From: Beroe ovata
Taxonomy: Eukaryota; Ctenophora; Nuda; Beroida; Beroidae
Direction: 5' to 3'
Length of the DNA stretch: 64,000 bases
Assembly: GCA_946803715.1 (NCBI GenBank)
Contig: CAMPET010000081.1
Span: 149,231 to 213,230, forward strand
The notes beneath the pieces were generated by a model, which ran no database searches, was not told where the DNA came from, and worked only from the letters and a program-made list of their open reading frames with translations. The translations under genes were made by a program, and so were the position numbers. Below are positions 23,401 through 36,700 of this stretch, in pieces; position 1 is the stretch's first letter; each line of letters begins with the position of its first letter.

Positions 23401-24274
23401 ATATGGAGGGTTGGCTCTCATTTGACTTCATGAAGGTATCAATAAGTTCACTTAAATTAGTGAACCTAATTGGGTTCACTTCAGATTGAACTTACATAAT
23501 TAAATGTTTATGCCTTATAAAATACCCATAAAATGGGAACTATAGTTCTATAGAATTTAAACATTACAAATCAAAACATATAGGTACTGATAATTAAAAC
23601 CTAATTGTGATAATTAAATGTTTATGCCTTATAAAATACCCATAAAATGGAAACTATGGTTCTATAGAATTTAAACAGTACAAATCAAAATATATACTGA
23701 TAATCAAAACCTAATTGTGATAATAATACCATTCAGAGTACTGAAGATCATGAATGGTATCCTATAAACTGCAAACCATGGGTCACTGAGTCATTTGCCC
23801 TGTTGTTTGACGAATCTGAGCCCATTATCGAGGTATGTTGCGGCACCTAGTAACACTACATTGCTTCAATAACTGATAAAATCCATATAATGTTTATAAG
23901 TATAACATCAATCCTGAACGTTTCACTTACATGGGAATTGATCATAGGCCCTAGAACTGGACACTAGGAGCAGAGAGGATTGCTCACCAATCTTTAATCC
24001 AGAAGAAAGAAAGGTCAGATGCTGTGGAAGAGATCTCATAACATCAGTAACGAGGCCATACCGGCTGTTGACCCTCTTCAAATTACTACTCAACTTCAAG
24101 GATCCAGACATCCTTTTCCTCAAATCAGACCCCTTCCCATTTTTTGCAACATATCTTCTAGACTTGCCCATGCAATTGTGGCTAATGTGGCGGAATAGCA
24201 GGAGATGGGAACGAATCGACTATTTCAATAATGTTATAGTGACCTCAGACCAATTGTCGCTGAAAGTTTTGTAG
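17404..24274 (+). CDS. membrane-anchored ATP-grasp protein, MysC-like, degenerate active site
   Basis: Twelve exons with fitting phases: 17404-17440, 18157-18228, 21262-21440, 21571-21719, 21841-21949, 22078-22194, 22408-22536, 22748-22880, 22975-23159, 23295-23435, 23737-23832, 23948-24274; 557 aa. A hydrophobic hairpin at about 83-112 (FLFMLTTFQYLF, LLLPVWLFCLFC) is followed by a Rossmann-like pre-ATP-grasp start (TIAIIGSRSPMAIQLARHF, then SRACNQFYWLP). The ATP-grasp core includes LSFDF (about 411-415) and YPINCKPW (425-432). The C-terminal block DPFPFFATYLLDLP...W..IDYFN closely recalls the end of cyanobacterial MysC proteins, which ligate glycine to 4-deoxygadusol. In that family the metal motif is ECNPR; here it reads NCKPW, losing Glu, Asn and Arg, and the ATP Lys appears to be Arg. 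So it may be a pseudoenzyme or have a changed substrate. Family assignment is from memory. The first two small exons are the least certain. Confidence 0.78.
23498..23723. repeat. 113-bp tandem duplication inside an intron
   Basis: The segment starting TTAAATGTTTATGCCTTATA occurs twice head to tail (about 23498-23612 and 23611-23723) with a few substitutions and a small deletion. It lies in the intron before the exon at 23737. There is no N nearby, so it looks genuine. Confidence 0.85.
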
Positions 24275-25934
24275 CCGACATTGAATTTCGGCAAGAGTTT
24301 TAAAGTCCGAGGCACAGTTTTTAATATCATAATTGTCAATTTATTACTGTGGAAGTTGGAACTAATTTTGATTAAAAATCTCTCATTTTTACATTACTCC
24401 CTTGTTGTAATTATCATAAACATGAAGAGTTTTCCAATGTGGAAATTCGGCTTCTCGATCCAGATCGGATCTTGACTCATGAACGTTATCGGATACTTCT
24501 TATTCCAGAAAATTATTCCTGAATCAGAGGATTGTAATTAGTAAGTTCCTGGCCTCGACACAGTTAACTCGTTGCCGGGCTAGAGACACGCCAGAATCCC
24601 CCTGTTTCACCTGAAGAGCAACTGTCGAGTAATGGAAGATATCCATAATAGCAGACTGGAGTCCGATACACTCTTTTCCTAATCTCCGTCAGGTGTTATT
24701 GTTACTCCAGCTGATTGACAGGTGTGTTCCCGGGTTGCCCTTCCCAGAGTGGTGGGAACATGACCCCCGAGTTCACGGATCCGCAAGCAGTACAGCTTAT
24801 TGTATCTTGATACAACACAATCACCAATAATCGTTCACTGAAATCAATCCGTCCCAAAACTGTCAAAATTTATATTCTTAATCATAAATCTGTCAAATTT
24901 TGTGATGAGGGCTCCTTATATGGGGTGATCGAATTTGATTATATTATCAAAGCATCCGACATGGTTGCGAGGTATAATATGAAATGCCCCGTGATTATGT
25001 GTGTCACTTTACAGACAACATCGGCTGTTGACACACCCATCACGCGTGTGTCAGGTAGACGTGTGCAATGAACACTGTCTGCCAATGGTTGAGCAATATG
25101 TTAATTAAATTCAAAGTTTAAAGCTCAAAATAGGTCCACAACACATTATATTTCATGACCCTAAGACAATGTGTCAGGGATTTAAAACGACGTTCAAAAA
25201 TTTAGATAAGTGGAGGTCTTGAAGCTAGAAGCTTCCTGTTGATTGCTGAAGTAGGATTATTGGAGTAGGATTGTTGAAGCTGATTGTTGAAAAAGAACAA
25301 TAATTTCAATGTTCGAATTCTAGGCCAAAATTTTTATTTGTCAAATCAATGGAGTTTCTTAATTTTTTCCGAAGTTCTAGCCTGAGTTTCTTAATATTAT
25401 GGAAATTCTTGAAGGTCATATAAGGTTTTCTATAGGTAAAACCGAGTGTATACTAGGGATAAGATTGATTTGTGGCGACTGTACACTGTACAGCATACAG
25501 CTTTTAAACTACTTCCCTGATATCAAGATAGTATATAGTCAGAGTATGACATGGCGTACAGCTCCTATTTTATAGCTCCTATTTTCACGATCGCTACGCA
25601 CGGATCGCTACTTGACTATCAAACCACTTAGCAATTCTCTGACGTGTCCTACAGTTAGGTGAGCACAATTCTTACGTGGGTCTCTGGAAACTGTTTAACC
25701 CCGATATTAAACCGCACGGGGAGCAATAACTACAGTACTCACAACGTTTCTCTGTGTTAACACAAAGGTAGTAAAATAGTATGATGCAATAATCATTGTT
25801 ATAAAAAATAGTTACAGTTGATTGATGCATACCTTCTTTCTACATACGTCATACCTTCTTTCTTTCTTTTCACTGAAATTTGATACGCGAATATTTAGCG
25901 AAGTATATGAAGCATCTAATTTATATTCTAGCAT
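24275..25934. other. 3' flank of ATP-grasp gene and intergenic
   Basis: AT-rich; no gene or strong repeat seen before the tRNA. No clear AATAAA close to the stop at 24274. Confidence 0.5.
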
Positions 25935-26014
25935 GGTCTCGTGGCCGAGCGGTCTAAGGCGCCAGTTTAAGGCACTGGTCCGAAAGGGCGTGGGTTCGAA
26001 TCCCACCGAGGCCA
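25935..26014 (+). tRNA. tRNA-Leu (anticodon AAG)
   Basis: Complete 80-nt cloverleaf without an intron. The acceptor stem GGTCTCG pairs with CGAGGCC (one G-U), discriminator A at 26014. Anticodon stem CCAGT/ACTGG holds the loop TTAAGGC with anticodon AAG (25969-25971), reading CUU. The long variable arm (CC-GAAA-GG) and the G-rich D arm are typical of leucine tRNAs. A box TGGCCGAGCGG (25942-25952) and B box GGTTCGAATCC (25993-26003) match the Pol III consensus. No CCA is encoded, as usual in animals. Confidence 0.97.
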
Positions 26015-26016
26015 AC

Positions 26017-26022
26017 TTTTTT
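26017..26022 (+). terminator. Pol III terminator (T6)
   Basis: TTTTTT begins three bases after the tRNA discriminator base, the standard RNA polymerase III stop. Confidence 0.9.
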
Positions 26023-26056
26023 CTCTCCTCACCCACTTCAAAATCTCACACGGAAA

Positions 26057-26705
26057 TAGAAATCATCATACACACGTCTTTTAACACACACCGAGGTTTT
26101 AACAAACCGATGTTTTCATTTTCATCAAAAAAATGAGGTTTCACTAGATATAAGAATACACGAATAAGAATTACATTTACACAATATTAGTAATTAATCT
26201 ATAATATAAAGGAACTAGGGAGCCCGTCAAGTACTCAAGTAGTCACGATAAACATCAATGCATGGGCGATAATGAAACGACTAACGTATTGTGAAAGATG
26301 TTGAACGTACCCAACGTAGTAGCTTAAATCCAGATTCCAAATCGAAAACGATCAAAGCAACACGTCATCCAGTGTGGTCGATGATTCAGTGCAAAACAAA
26401 AACATATCATCAATATCAGACTGTCATTGCGCGCACACTAAACTGCACGTGTAACTCTTGTTTCTCCTATCAACAGAGAGAGAGCAACGTAATCGAAACA
26501 GCATCATAAGAAATGAGCCAACAGGCTACTACCTTTTGCACGTGCATCCTTCCAACTACATCTTNTAGAAATCATCATACACACGTCTTTTAACACACCG
26601 AGGTTTTAACAAACCGATGTTTTCATTTTCATCAAAAAAACGAGGTTTCACCAGATATAAGAATACACGAATAAGAATTACATTTACACAATATTAGTAA
26701 TTAAT
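26057..26705. repeat. direct repeat pair, second copy starts at an N
   Basis: 142 bp at 26057-26198 recurs as 140 bp at 26566-26705 with a two-base deletion and a few substitutions. The second copy begins immediately after the N at 26565. Probably two haplotypes or overlapping contig ends joined without merging. Confidence 0.88.
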
Positions 26706-26779
26706 AGATTAATAAACGTATATCATGGGCGACAGACTATTCCCACTTGCTTACTTAGTTAGTCTTCTTGAAGACTAGC

Positions 26780-27396
26780 AATTGACCCGGAACTTTTGGA
26801 TCACGGTGGGTACCTGAAGGTGGGTACCTTATACTGTGTCGCGCGTTCCGTCTAGAAAATAGCAATTTGAAGGTGGGAACCCGTGTTAGCGGTACCCACC
26901 TTCAAAATATAACGCGCGTACATTACTGTGTTATTGTTATGAAACATTGATACGCGTACATTACTGTTATGAATCATTGATACGTGTGTGTGTGTGACTA
27001 TATGTGAGTGTGTGTAACATATTATGTGTGCCGTGTCTTTATACACTCGATATCTACACCAGCTCCCGGAGAGAATCTCCCGAGATTTTTTGCTCAGAAA
27101 AATTTCGGAGTTCGGGGAAGGGGGATTCAGTCCGATTGAAATCCTCGTTTATTNTGTTACACACACTCACATATAGTCACACACACACACACGTATCAAT
27201 GTTTCATAACAGGAATGTACGCGTATCAATGTTTCATAACAGTAACACAGTAATGTACGCGCGTTATATTTTGAAGGTGGGTACCGCTAACACGGGTTCC
27301 CACCTTCAAATTGCTATTTTCTAGACGGAACGCGCGACACAGTATAAGGTACCCACCTTCAGGTACCCACCGTGATCCAAAAGTTCCGGGTCAATT
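26780..27396. repeat. 240-bp inverted repeat around a 135-bp spacer with an N
   Basis: Left arm 26780-27019 and right arm 27155-27396 are near-perfect reverse complements, including GGTACC-rich stretches and the TG run. The right arm begins directly after the N at 27154. No clear target duplication flanks the outer ends (AATTGACCC...). It is either a fold-back element or an inverted contig join. Confidence 0.85.
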
Positions 27397-28185
27397 AAAC
27401 CCAATTTTTGAATCATTTTTATCTACGTATTACTATCAGAAGCAGTTCATATTGTAGCTACAAAACTCAGTTTTCTCATCGCACACCCCACTCGGAATGG
27501 AAAATTTCAAAACATCATTTCCGATGATATAGGTAATAAAGCATCAAACTGATTGCAATATCAATGTTATCGACGCTCTCCCGCGACGAACAGCTATATT
27601 TCCTGTCCGATGAAGCTGTGTGATACAGAATATTTTAAATTCGTTGAATATCAAAACGCGCAACACAGCAATCATCAAAATATTATAGATTGCTACTTCC
27701 TCAGCATCATTTCTATTATGCGAGTATAATGAGGGTAACCCTAATGAGTGTAACTTTGAGTCAATAGATGGATGAAGGATCCGCGATCCCTGTTTGGCAC
27801 CGGTTTCAAGCCGAATCAGTGTGATTAAACCTAATCACTGAAAATTGTGATACACACCTAACACCGTGGTAACAACTAACTATCAATCAATCAATCACTG
27901 ATCAATCATTCATCACCCCAAAATTGTGTTATTTCCTGACGTTGCGAAGACGTGATTTCATGCTGTCATTTGTAGGCTTGTTTCTACGAGACATTCAAAA
28001 TCAAATTTAGTTAAGATACAATGATTATGTGCCCAGCCTAGCAAATACGGTGGAGATCCATGCTTTGCGGCTTGTTGAACGAGGATCTAAACCGTGGCCC
28101 GTATGGGTTTACGTACAGACCACTCTGTTGTCACAGACAAGTTGATTGCCTAATTATGGTGTAGACAAAGATTCGTGTGTCTTGT

Positions 28186-28218
28186 AGACACTGTCTAGAC
28201 ACTGTCTAGACACTGTCT
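28186..28218. repeat. 11-bp tandem repeat (ACACTGTCTAG)
   Basis: Three head-to-tail copies; the unit is partly self-complementary. No gene nearby. Confidence 0.8.
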
Positions 28219-30735
28219 ACTCTCGCTCCATTGCACCAAGCGATTCAAAACTTGTTATAGGTGCTATTCCCGAGCCAACAACGTGACCATGAGCGGAGTG
28301 GCACATAGTTAAACGCGCGCAGCAGCGCATGGTAACGCACATGGTAACGCATGGTAACGCACATGGCAATTGGTAACATACAACATGCACTGCGTGACCC
28401 CGGAACAGGAAGTCGTGATCGTCTATGATAGTAGTAGCTGTCACCGCCACACACAACGAATATTATTCTTACTGCTTGAAGCATCGCGTACACACACACA
28501 CACACACACACACACGCACGCGCACACACAAACTCCGCTCTCCCTCCACTGCTGTCGTCATTCGCGTGAGTTTAATAACAGAATAACATACTCCCCCCTT
28601 CAACCCTGACTCATTGATACTGGCATAGATTCCTAGTTCGATAGTCTCCGAGTATTCACACACAGTCATGTTGTTTACCTACACACTTCTACACCCACAC
28701 AGCCACATTAATTCATAACCATTCAACCATATTGATTCAGATTGTTGTGTAGGTACGAATAGATGAATCAGAAGACGAATCAGAATGACACTGTCGCCTG
28801 TTTTTGTCATTGATCTTTGTTTTAGACTGGGATGTTAGATTGGGAGAGATCAGGATTATTTCTGAAACAGTATTTGATTAGGGGAAATAGGAACCAGGAA
28901 CGTTGCCAGACATTTTTTCTGGGGGGGGGCTCGACGAGTGAAGCGAGATGGCTACGGCAGGGGTATGGGGACACAGCGCCCATTGGGGTCCGGGGGCCAA
29001 GTCCCTTGTCGGAAAATTTTTCAACAATAGAGTGTTGCAGACGAAATCTGGTATTAAATAAAATATCACATTATCACAGTAACAAAAAATAAGAGGAGCA
29101 AAATAGTATACAAGAGTGAAGAACTGAAGAAAATGCGATGATCTGAGACGTAAGATACTCATTTAGATTTCAGAATACATGGCTTTTAGTGTTTGTCGTA
29201 GCAATGGAAATAAAGTGGTCTTAGGGCACTGTCCAGATATTCAAAGGTACATAAAGAAAGGCACGCCCCCCCCCTTTATGCCTGTCTACGTGCCTGTTAA
29301 GAACGTGTCTGACTAGTTTTCTTATGCCTTATTCTTACAATCAATATGCTCGACGGGACATTAAACGGAGCATGCTTAGAGTGAGTAAAAACAAATCTGT
29401 CAGAACAATGACTACCTACCTCATAAACGCGCTTGATCCTATCAAAGAATCATCCCCTAGTGTGCCCTATTCCTCTTACTGATAGATTCAAAGCTTTAAG
29501 AAAATGGTTCAAATCATTCGCAAAATATTACACAAAATATACATGGCGAGAACGAATTATATATTGAAAGAAAATAAACGGTCTCTTTAATCTTTACGAT
29601 GGGTATAATAGAATAGGGGCGTTCGATTATTGCGCAGTTTAAAATGTCTTGACAATTGGTGACGCGCGCCCCACTGAGTTTTGCAATAGGTATCGGGTTA
29701 ATGCATGGCATAATTATCAATGTCATGATATATATATGTTGGGGATTTGATTGTGCTAGGCAGGTGCCGACTGCCGAGAGCCGATAGTTTTTGTTGAAAC
29801 TTACTTGGAACCATACCAAAAGCAAGACAGGCATTTATACTACTTATCCCATCAGTGACCGAAGTTCACGAAGACCTTTGTTCAATAATTTACAGATTGC
29901 ATATCATTGCCGGTCAAAAATTGGTTGTTCGGAAAATTTGGGGTACTTCTATATTTTAGATCTGGAAGTTTATTACCAAGGAACCGAGTTAAAGGACTCT
30001 GCACCATATGAGTATTGAGTGTCCATGGGCATCTAGATGTACTCTAGTAGAGGGTCACATAGTGTAAAAGGATCAAGTATAGACGCTAGACAATCCAGAA
30101 ATTTCTCAAAATCTTAGTACATATTGAGCTGATTAAAGTAAACTACCTACTTCCAGTACCTACCTCCAGTATAGTCCAGTATACTCCAGGATACTGAATC
30201 ATATTTCTTCAGTAGGTATAATTTATTACCATTCAAGCTCATTTGGCTAAAGCGTACTGCTGCAGACGACGAATAGCTGGTATGTTCATTGGTTAATGGT
30301 TATGCAGTAATACGATTAAGTTATTACATTACTCCCAGTTTTTGATCAGCGCAGGCATTATCCGTTTAACACGGTTATGATTCAAGGATGAGCTTTATAA
30401 TAACCAGTTAACTTTGATGATGAAATTTTGGAGCTAACACTATCAACTATAACGCTTGTACACCGATTTCATTTTGTAAGGTCAACGACTAGATTCTCCA
30501 TTCATAATGATATTCTCATTCAACATCCATTGAGAATCAGCCCACGAAAACTGTGTTCGTTGGTAAATCGTTATTCATTTTCCAAGCAACGTTATAATGC
30601 AGCTGGACTAGTTAACCACTTGATCATCAAACTACTTACTTCAACTACTATACTTCGAGCCTTTTACGTCGGTTAAATAATATGATCAGATTTTGTCTTA
30701 TTATATCATTAAAATTGACGATTTCCTGAACTAGG

Positions 30736-33700
30736 ATGTCGGGATTCAGTCAGCATCCATCCCGGTATCCACATCTGAGTTACGGGTATCCTGCTACGAC
30801 CATATCCTACAAGAGTCCGCCACTGTTGACCACTGTGGCTCCGGCACGGCACATGGAGATCCCTCTACCAACCCTCGTATCACCCATCTTCAAACCAACA
30901 TATCAACACCTACAGAATATTCCCAGACCTCCGCTCTACCCTATAATGCAGCAGACCATGACCAATCTACCGAATCCATTTGTGTGTACCGGCTTCCACC
31001 AACCCTCTCCCCATTTCCTACAGGTTTAGACCATATGCTGATACAACTCGATAGGTATCATGACTTTATATTGCAGAAATGCAGTAAATAGTAATGAATA
31101 GATGAGAAGTGTAGTAATTGCGGTGATTGAGTGGCTAGTATGATAGGTACCAATTAAATTACTCACTTATTGATTACTAACTGCACTCCCCCCGCATTGC
31201 AGGGTTTTGTGCGAGGACACGGGCCACCCATCATGTATAGACCACCTACCCCATTCGTGGATGGTAGATTGACTTTGAACGATGTCATAGCTATCCTCAG
31301 ACACTGCATCTACAATGCACATCGCCAGGTAACCATAATCCACAATTTTCATTACAACTCTTATCAAAAACCTACTCTCATTTTTATAACAATATGAATA
31401 TGATAGCACACACGGCGTGCAAACTTACTTTGCGGTAGGCTACAGCTCCAGCTCTCAATCAAAATATTGGATTCTGCCAGATATCAATTCGTACCTGAAA
31501 TTGACGAATGTTATTCAACAGAAATAATTTTGATTGGTTCAATGCCTAGGTACCTACTGTATTTATGATCCAAAACTATTAATCACAACGCTCTGAGTTC
31601 ATGAATATAACTATTTCTGTCAAGTGTCAACTTTTGGCAATAAATTCGCAAAGTATCATGGTAGGAATTGTGTAATCTGTATCGGATAATTTAATATGAA
31701 TGGTTCGCCAAGAATTGAAAGATGATTGTCAATGGTATGATGCAACCTGTACCTTTCTTGGCAAGGTTTGGCACGATGCAAAAATCAAATAATTGTCAGC
31801 AAGGTGACACTTGCAATTATTAAACTTTAACTATTCATGCTATCTCACAAATCTGACATCTGCAGTGTATATAATATGCTTCACACATCAGAATTATAAT
31901 ACCGTACCCACCACGGTCAAAATCATACCACTTTTAACTTGCACAAGAGATTGTTGGGCGTGACATATGAAACAGTTAATCTAACAGCATCAAAGAAGCA
32001 ATCTTGAGCAGATCAGAAAATGTGCCAAACCTCCATAAGACCAGCGTTAGACCGGCGTTAGACCTGCATAAAACTGGCGCCTGGCCAAAGTGGAAAACGG
32101 AGTTATGCCCAAAATATAACATATGGCTGAGTCCAAACATACTGACAGCTTCAAAAAGTATTGATCACCATTCAATACATGATACTGCACTCTTAACTTT
32201 CAATCCTCGGTGGTACAATCTGAGTGTCTATATGGCCTTTGCACGTCTTGTATAACCACTTTCAAATAACGATCATAATCCAGGAAGTGAATTGCCCGGT
32301 TTGTGGGAAGAAATACAAGAGCAAAGTGTGTCTTACGAAACACCTTTGGGAACATAGTATGTACTGGTCTCAGTTCCAGGTGAGTGTGGTTGCTAATCGA
32401 TTATTCTTTCTGGTCAAACGCTCATTGTAAGACGTTCACGTACGTTACATCATATCCGCCACTGAGGACATGTTTGGGGTACACAAAATGAGGGGGAGCA
32501 TCTGCAGCACACCCCGCGTGAAATACTGAAACGAGCACACATGACACACTCTTTGATTCTAACTGCACCCCCCCCATGTTTTCAAATGTCATGTGTCCCA
32601 AGTGTACAAGTCCTCCAGTCTGTTGCAGATGTTGCAGATACCTACCAACATGAGTTTAGGTTCAACAGAATTGCCTCAGAGGTGTTTCTTGTGCCCCAAG
32701 GATGGCCTCAGTGGGTATACTGAGTGTGTTTGTACTTTCATTGTCCAAAAGGTTGGATCTATAGGTATCAATAGACCGTACTTAAGTCTTATTGGCATGA
32801 TATTCTATCTCATTGGATTCCTAAACTCAAGCAATTGGTATTCAGACCTTTTTTAAGATGAGCATCATTAATATTTCAATAGACAACGTCACACCAAATG
32901 GAATTATCAAAAATGCTATCTACACTATCATTATCAAGTATTAGCAAACTGTTTTATTTCATATTGAAAAAGTCATGCAATGATTGCACTATCTTGAATA
33001 GCTTGCATTTAGAAATGTCATACACCTAGAGATTCTAATATGCTAACCTATTATGATGAAAGTTATCCAATAATGAAAGGAGAAGACGAGTAATTTGAAG
33101 GGAGAAGGGGGGTTTAGCAGTTATAACGCAATGGCTCAATATTATACCTATCAACTCAAGGATGACATGAACGCAAAATTCCTAGTTTTATAATAAATCA
33201 GGGCCAACAAAGTATGATGAAAATTTCCCTAAAAAGAAGAACATCTGTTTAATAAATGTTTATCAACTGTCTGGTGATATGTTCAATGTTTACTGCTTAG
33301 GCAATCATTGTTCATTAGATTCATTGTTGAGGCTATATTATAGCATCTGCTTCATACATTTGGCTTGATATCGTTTCAGAGCTTAGTGTGCGAATTACCA
33401 ATACTCGCATAAAGCCATGAAATAAATCATAGATCTCCTTCATCCTCACGCAAAATCTTGGTGGTGCTCTATCATCATGACAGAAGTCATGTGATCAAGA
33501 TGGTTGATCACATTACACCAGTTATCCTGTTCCCTGTCGACATTTTACATTGTAGCGGCTTTTTTATTGAGGGAAAGGCAGAGCTGCTGACGTCAATGGG
33601 TAGTCTAGGATGGTTAAATATCAAATTTTGGGAGGTAGAATCTCAAGTTTTGAGGATGATGGTCTTGAAGTAATTTCAACTTCGGGTTCAGCCCTTAGCT

Positions 33701-36700
33701 TATATAAAATATACAAACCCTTGTAACATTGAGTTAGAGAGTCACAATTTTGACTAATTCAATGACTTGATTAATATCCTACCAATTAAGTGCATAATAA
33801 AATGATAAGTGTAAAATATGTATTTTACTGCTATATGCACTGCATATAATTTTACTGTTATATGCACTGAATATAATAGTAAATATATATTTTTATCTAA
33901 ATGTCAGATCATGATATCGTAGCACTTGAAATTCAAGTACTTGAAATTCAAGTTGGTAACTAAGTACCGATTGATTTTGAATATGGTCTCTACGACAAAG
34001 CAATGAAATCGAATTTTGAAAACTGAATCTGGATTTCAATAACTTGACATCGGGTATATTTTCGGAATTCAACTCCGTTTTCAACCTCAAATTTGGTTGA
34101 ATTAAGTAGTGTTATAATGTTTACAGCTCAGTACCTAGCCAGTAAAAGATCCAGCTCCCTTTTCTCACCACATGGCGTAGGGTGGTGATCATGCAAATCA
34201 TAATGGCTCACTTAGTCGCTTACACTTTGAACGTGAGAACATTCTTTGTGACCAGATTCCTAAATGGCTCTCACCTCTAAAATAATTCTTACCTTCAGGG
34301 AATGAAGAATCATGAAAGGGTTCTCTGCATTCAAACAGCATTAATCCTAACAAAGAATCCCTATACATCAATCCTTGTTACTGCACCATTCAGAAAGCGA
34401 ATGAGGGATAAAATTAATGTAAGTTTCTTGTTTCTTATTTCACCATCATACTATAATAGTAGTCGCTAATATTCCATTATGATAGCACTTGCTACATCAT
34501 TTTCCCAAATGGTTCTTTTTTCTCATATTTTCATTGAGATCAATGATTGCCGGATTTAGAATTATAGGACAAGAAACGCTCTTGATCACACCATTTCATA
34601 GAGCTAAGATATATTCCTAATAAGTAATCATAGATTTCATGGAATAAGCCAACCACAGCCACCCCAGACTCTATACTAATGGTCCATCCCAGCCGGAAAG
34701 CACTGAGAAAGCCAATGATATAGCTGACCGGAATAAATCATTCTATACCCGTGATGAAAATCACGATGCGGTAAGTAGGAACAGAGGAGTCAAAAACACT
34801 CAACTTCACTGTATGCCTAGTTCTGTTTCAGCCGCAAAAATGTTCGTCTTTCAAACGGTAAGCTGATAACTGTGTCATGTATTCTGCTAGATTGAAGGCC
34901 ATTTAGGGCCAGTATCTATTGTCTATGCCTTATTTCGAGGGTCTCAATGGCGTCAAGTGGCGTTGTCCCCTCTGCATAAGCTTGGTAGGTTTTTTAATGA
35001 GCCAAACTGAAACCTTGGCTCATGAAAATTAATAATTCAGGTACCTAAGTTGATCAATTCTCTTTTGACTCAGAGAAAAGATGCTCCACTGGACAATCAA
35101 TTTCCTCGAAATGTGAAAATGAACTTTGTGAGATATCCCCTAGAAGCTGAAGACTACTGTGAACTCACTCACCTACAACTCAGAGTAGCGCAAGACTGTC
35201 AATGTCATGATTGCTCTCAACCTTGAATGACAGATATGAATCAACGACACGTCATGTCTTCATCTTCATGTCTGAAAGCAATCGACATTCATCTACAGTC
35301 TACACAAGTGCCAGCTAAATTCCTGCTCATCTACCATCATTTACATTTTATCATTAAGACCCTTCTCCAAAATAAGACTATTCTACAAATAGTAACTATC
35401 AATTTCAATCAGCCTAGAAAACTTATTTTGTATATAATTCAAATGCAAGCTATGTCCTATAATCTGAGACTCTTGATCCAATATTGATTTAGTCGTTAGA
35501 TACCTGGACAGTAGAAATATATCAGATATCTGGATATTTTCAAGCATTTAACTTATAAAAGTAAGAATATGAACATAATAAGACATTCCAAAATATTTAG
35601 GTATCTTGAATTTCTCGCATATAAAGGAAGACGGAGCAGACCCTCCTCTCCATCAACAAACAACAACCTTCATTCAGGTTCTCAATGAAGCATGGAATTT
35701 GTACCCAAGGCACAGAACACAGATGGTATCTTGGTCCAGATCCAATGTAACTGAATTTAAGAGCAGTGTTTTTCATCAGCCAAATGTTCCAGCCATGTCA
35801 ATAACTGCATTAAGAGACAAAGGGTTTCACTATCAATCTCTTATGTTCAATCTATTTAGTTTTTGCATAGACTGTCAAACGATTACATTCAAACAAATTC
35901 ATTTCGGAAGCTGCCTTTCCACTGTCTCTGAACTATCTACTGTCATAAAATGCTAAATGCAGAAGGATGTTTGAAGGGAAATTTTCAGGGTGGTCAAGGT
36001 ATTGCAGATCAGAAAGAAAGTGAAGAATGTCAAGGCTATAATTTGGCAACAAATCTGTGCAGAACTGGTATTGATGAAACTAACAGACACGGCTCTGTAG
36101 CAGTAGAGGTGACATTTTTACTACTTACCCCTACTTATCTATATTGAAATCTCGTAAACCACAAATTGTTAAGCGTGTAAAGAAAGACATAGGACATTAG
36201 GACATCTGAATATAACTAATAAACTTTCATTTCAGGACTTCCTGCACTTCGCTGAAACTGTCAAAAACACAGAAGTTAGGGTAAAAAGTCCTGGGGTACA
36301 ACGAAATTGTAATAAAGCACAGCCAAGGCAGTCAGGTCAGTAAGTTAAGCTTTGTACAGACACAAAAGTAGAAGCATAGGTAGTAGTTGCTACAACATAG
36401 GACTTCTAGCGTTGCATTGTAACTGCGCAATTGAACCAACATGAAACATCTGGAAATACGCCTGACTTCAGGTCCAGGGAAAGAGGGGATGAAGGAAGAA
36501 GTTCCAAATCCACAGCAAGCCTGGTTCAGATCTGATCTTGCTGAGGAGACGACGGATGACAATTCTCAGCCTCTCACCATCAAATCCGCCTCTCTCAATT
36601 GTGTCTCAAATTCAGTAACGATCACAACAATTGCAACTTCGACCAGTGGGAATGTTTCTAAACGAGGTTGACTATGCTTTTTGTTTACTAATGTGGAATT

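Larger units (their letters stand above)
26023..30735. other. gene-poor interval with duplications
   Basis: Apart from the duplications listed separately I see no supported gene. A CA/TG run (28491-28527), short tandem repeats (28186-28218; GCATGGTAAC repeats at 28328-28376) and a G-rich patch with an open frame (28920-29020) are present. The rest is AT-rich without clear exons. Confidence 0.5.

Noticed and set aside
25812-26136. Open frames on both strands over the tRNA region
   Set aside because: They overlap a complete tRNA-Leu and its flanks and have no other support.
26057-26705. LTR-like direct repeat pair
   Set aside because: No primer-binding site, no TG..CA ends and no coding interior; the N at the junction points to assembly duplication.
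28832-29092. 86-codon open frame over a G-rich patch
   Set aside because: Composition is driven by a low-complexity GC-rich insertion; no splice sites or recognised domain.
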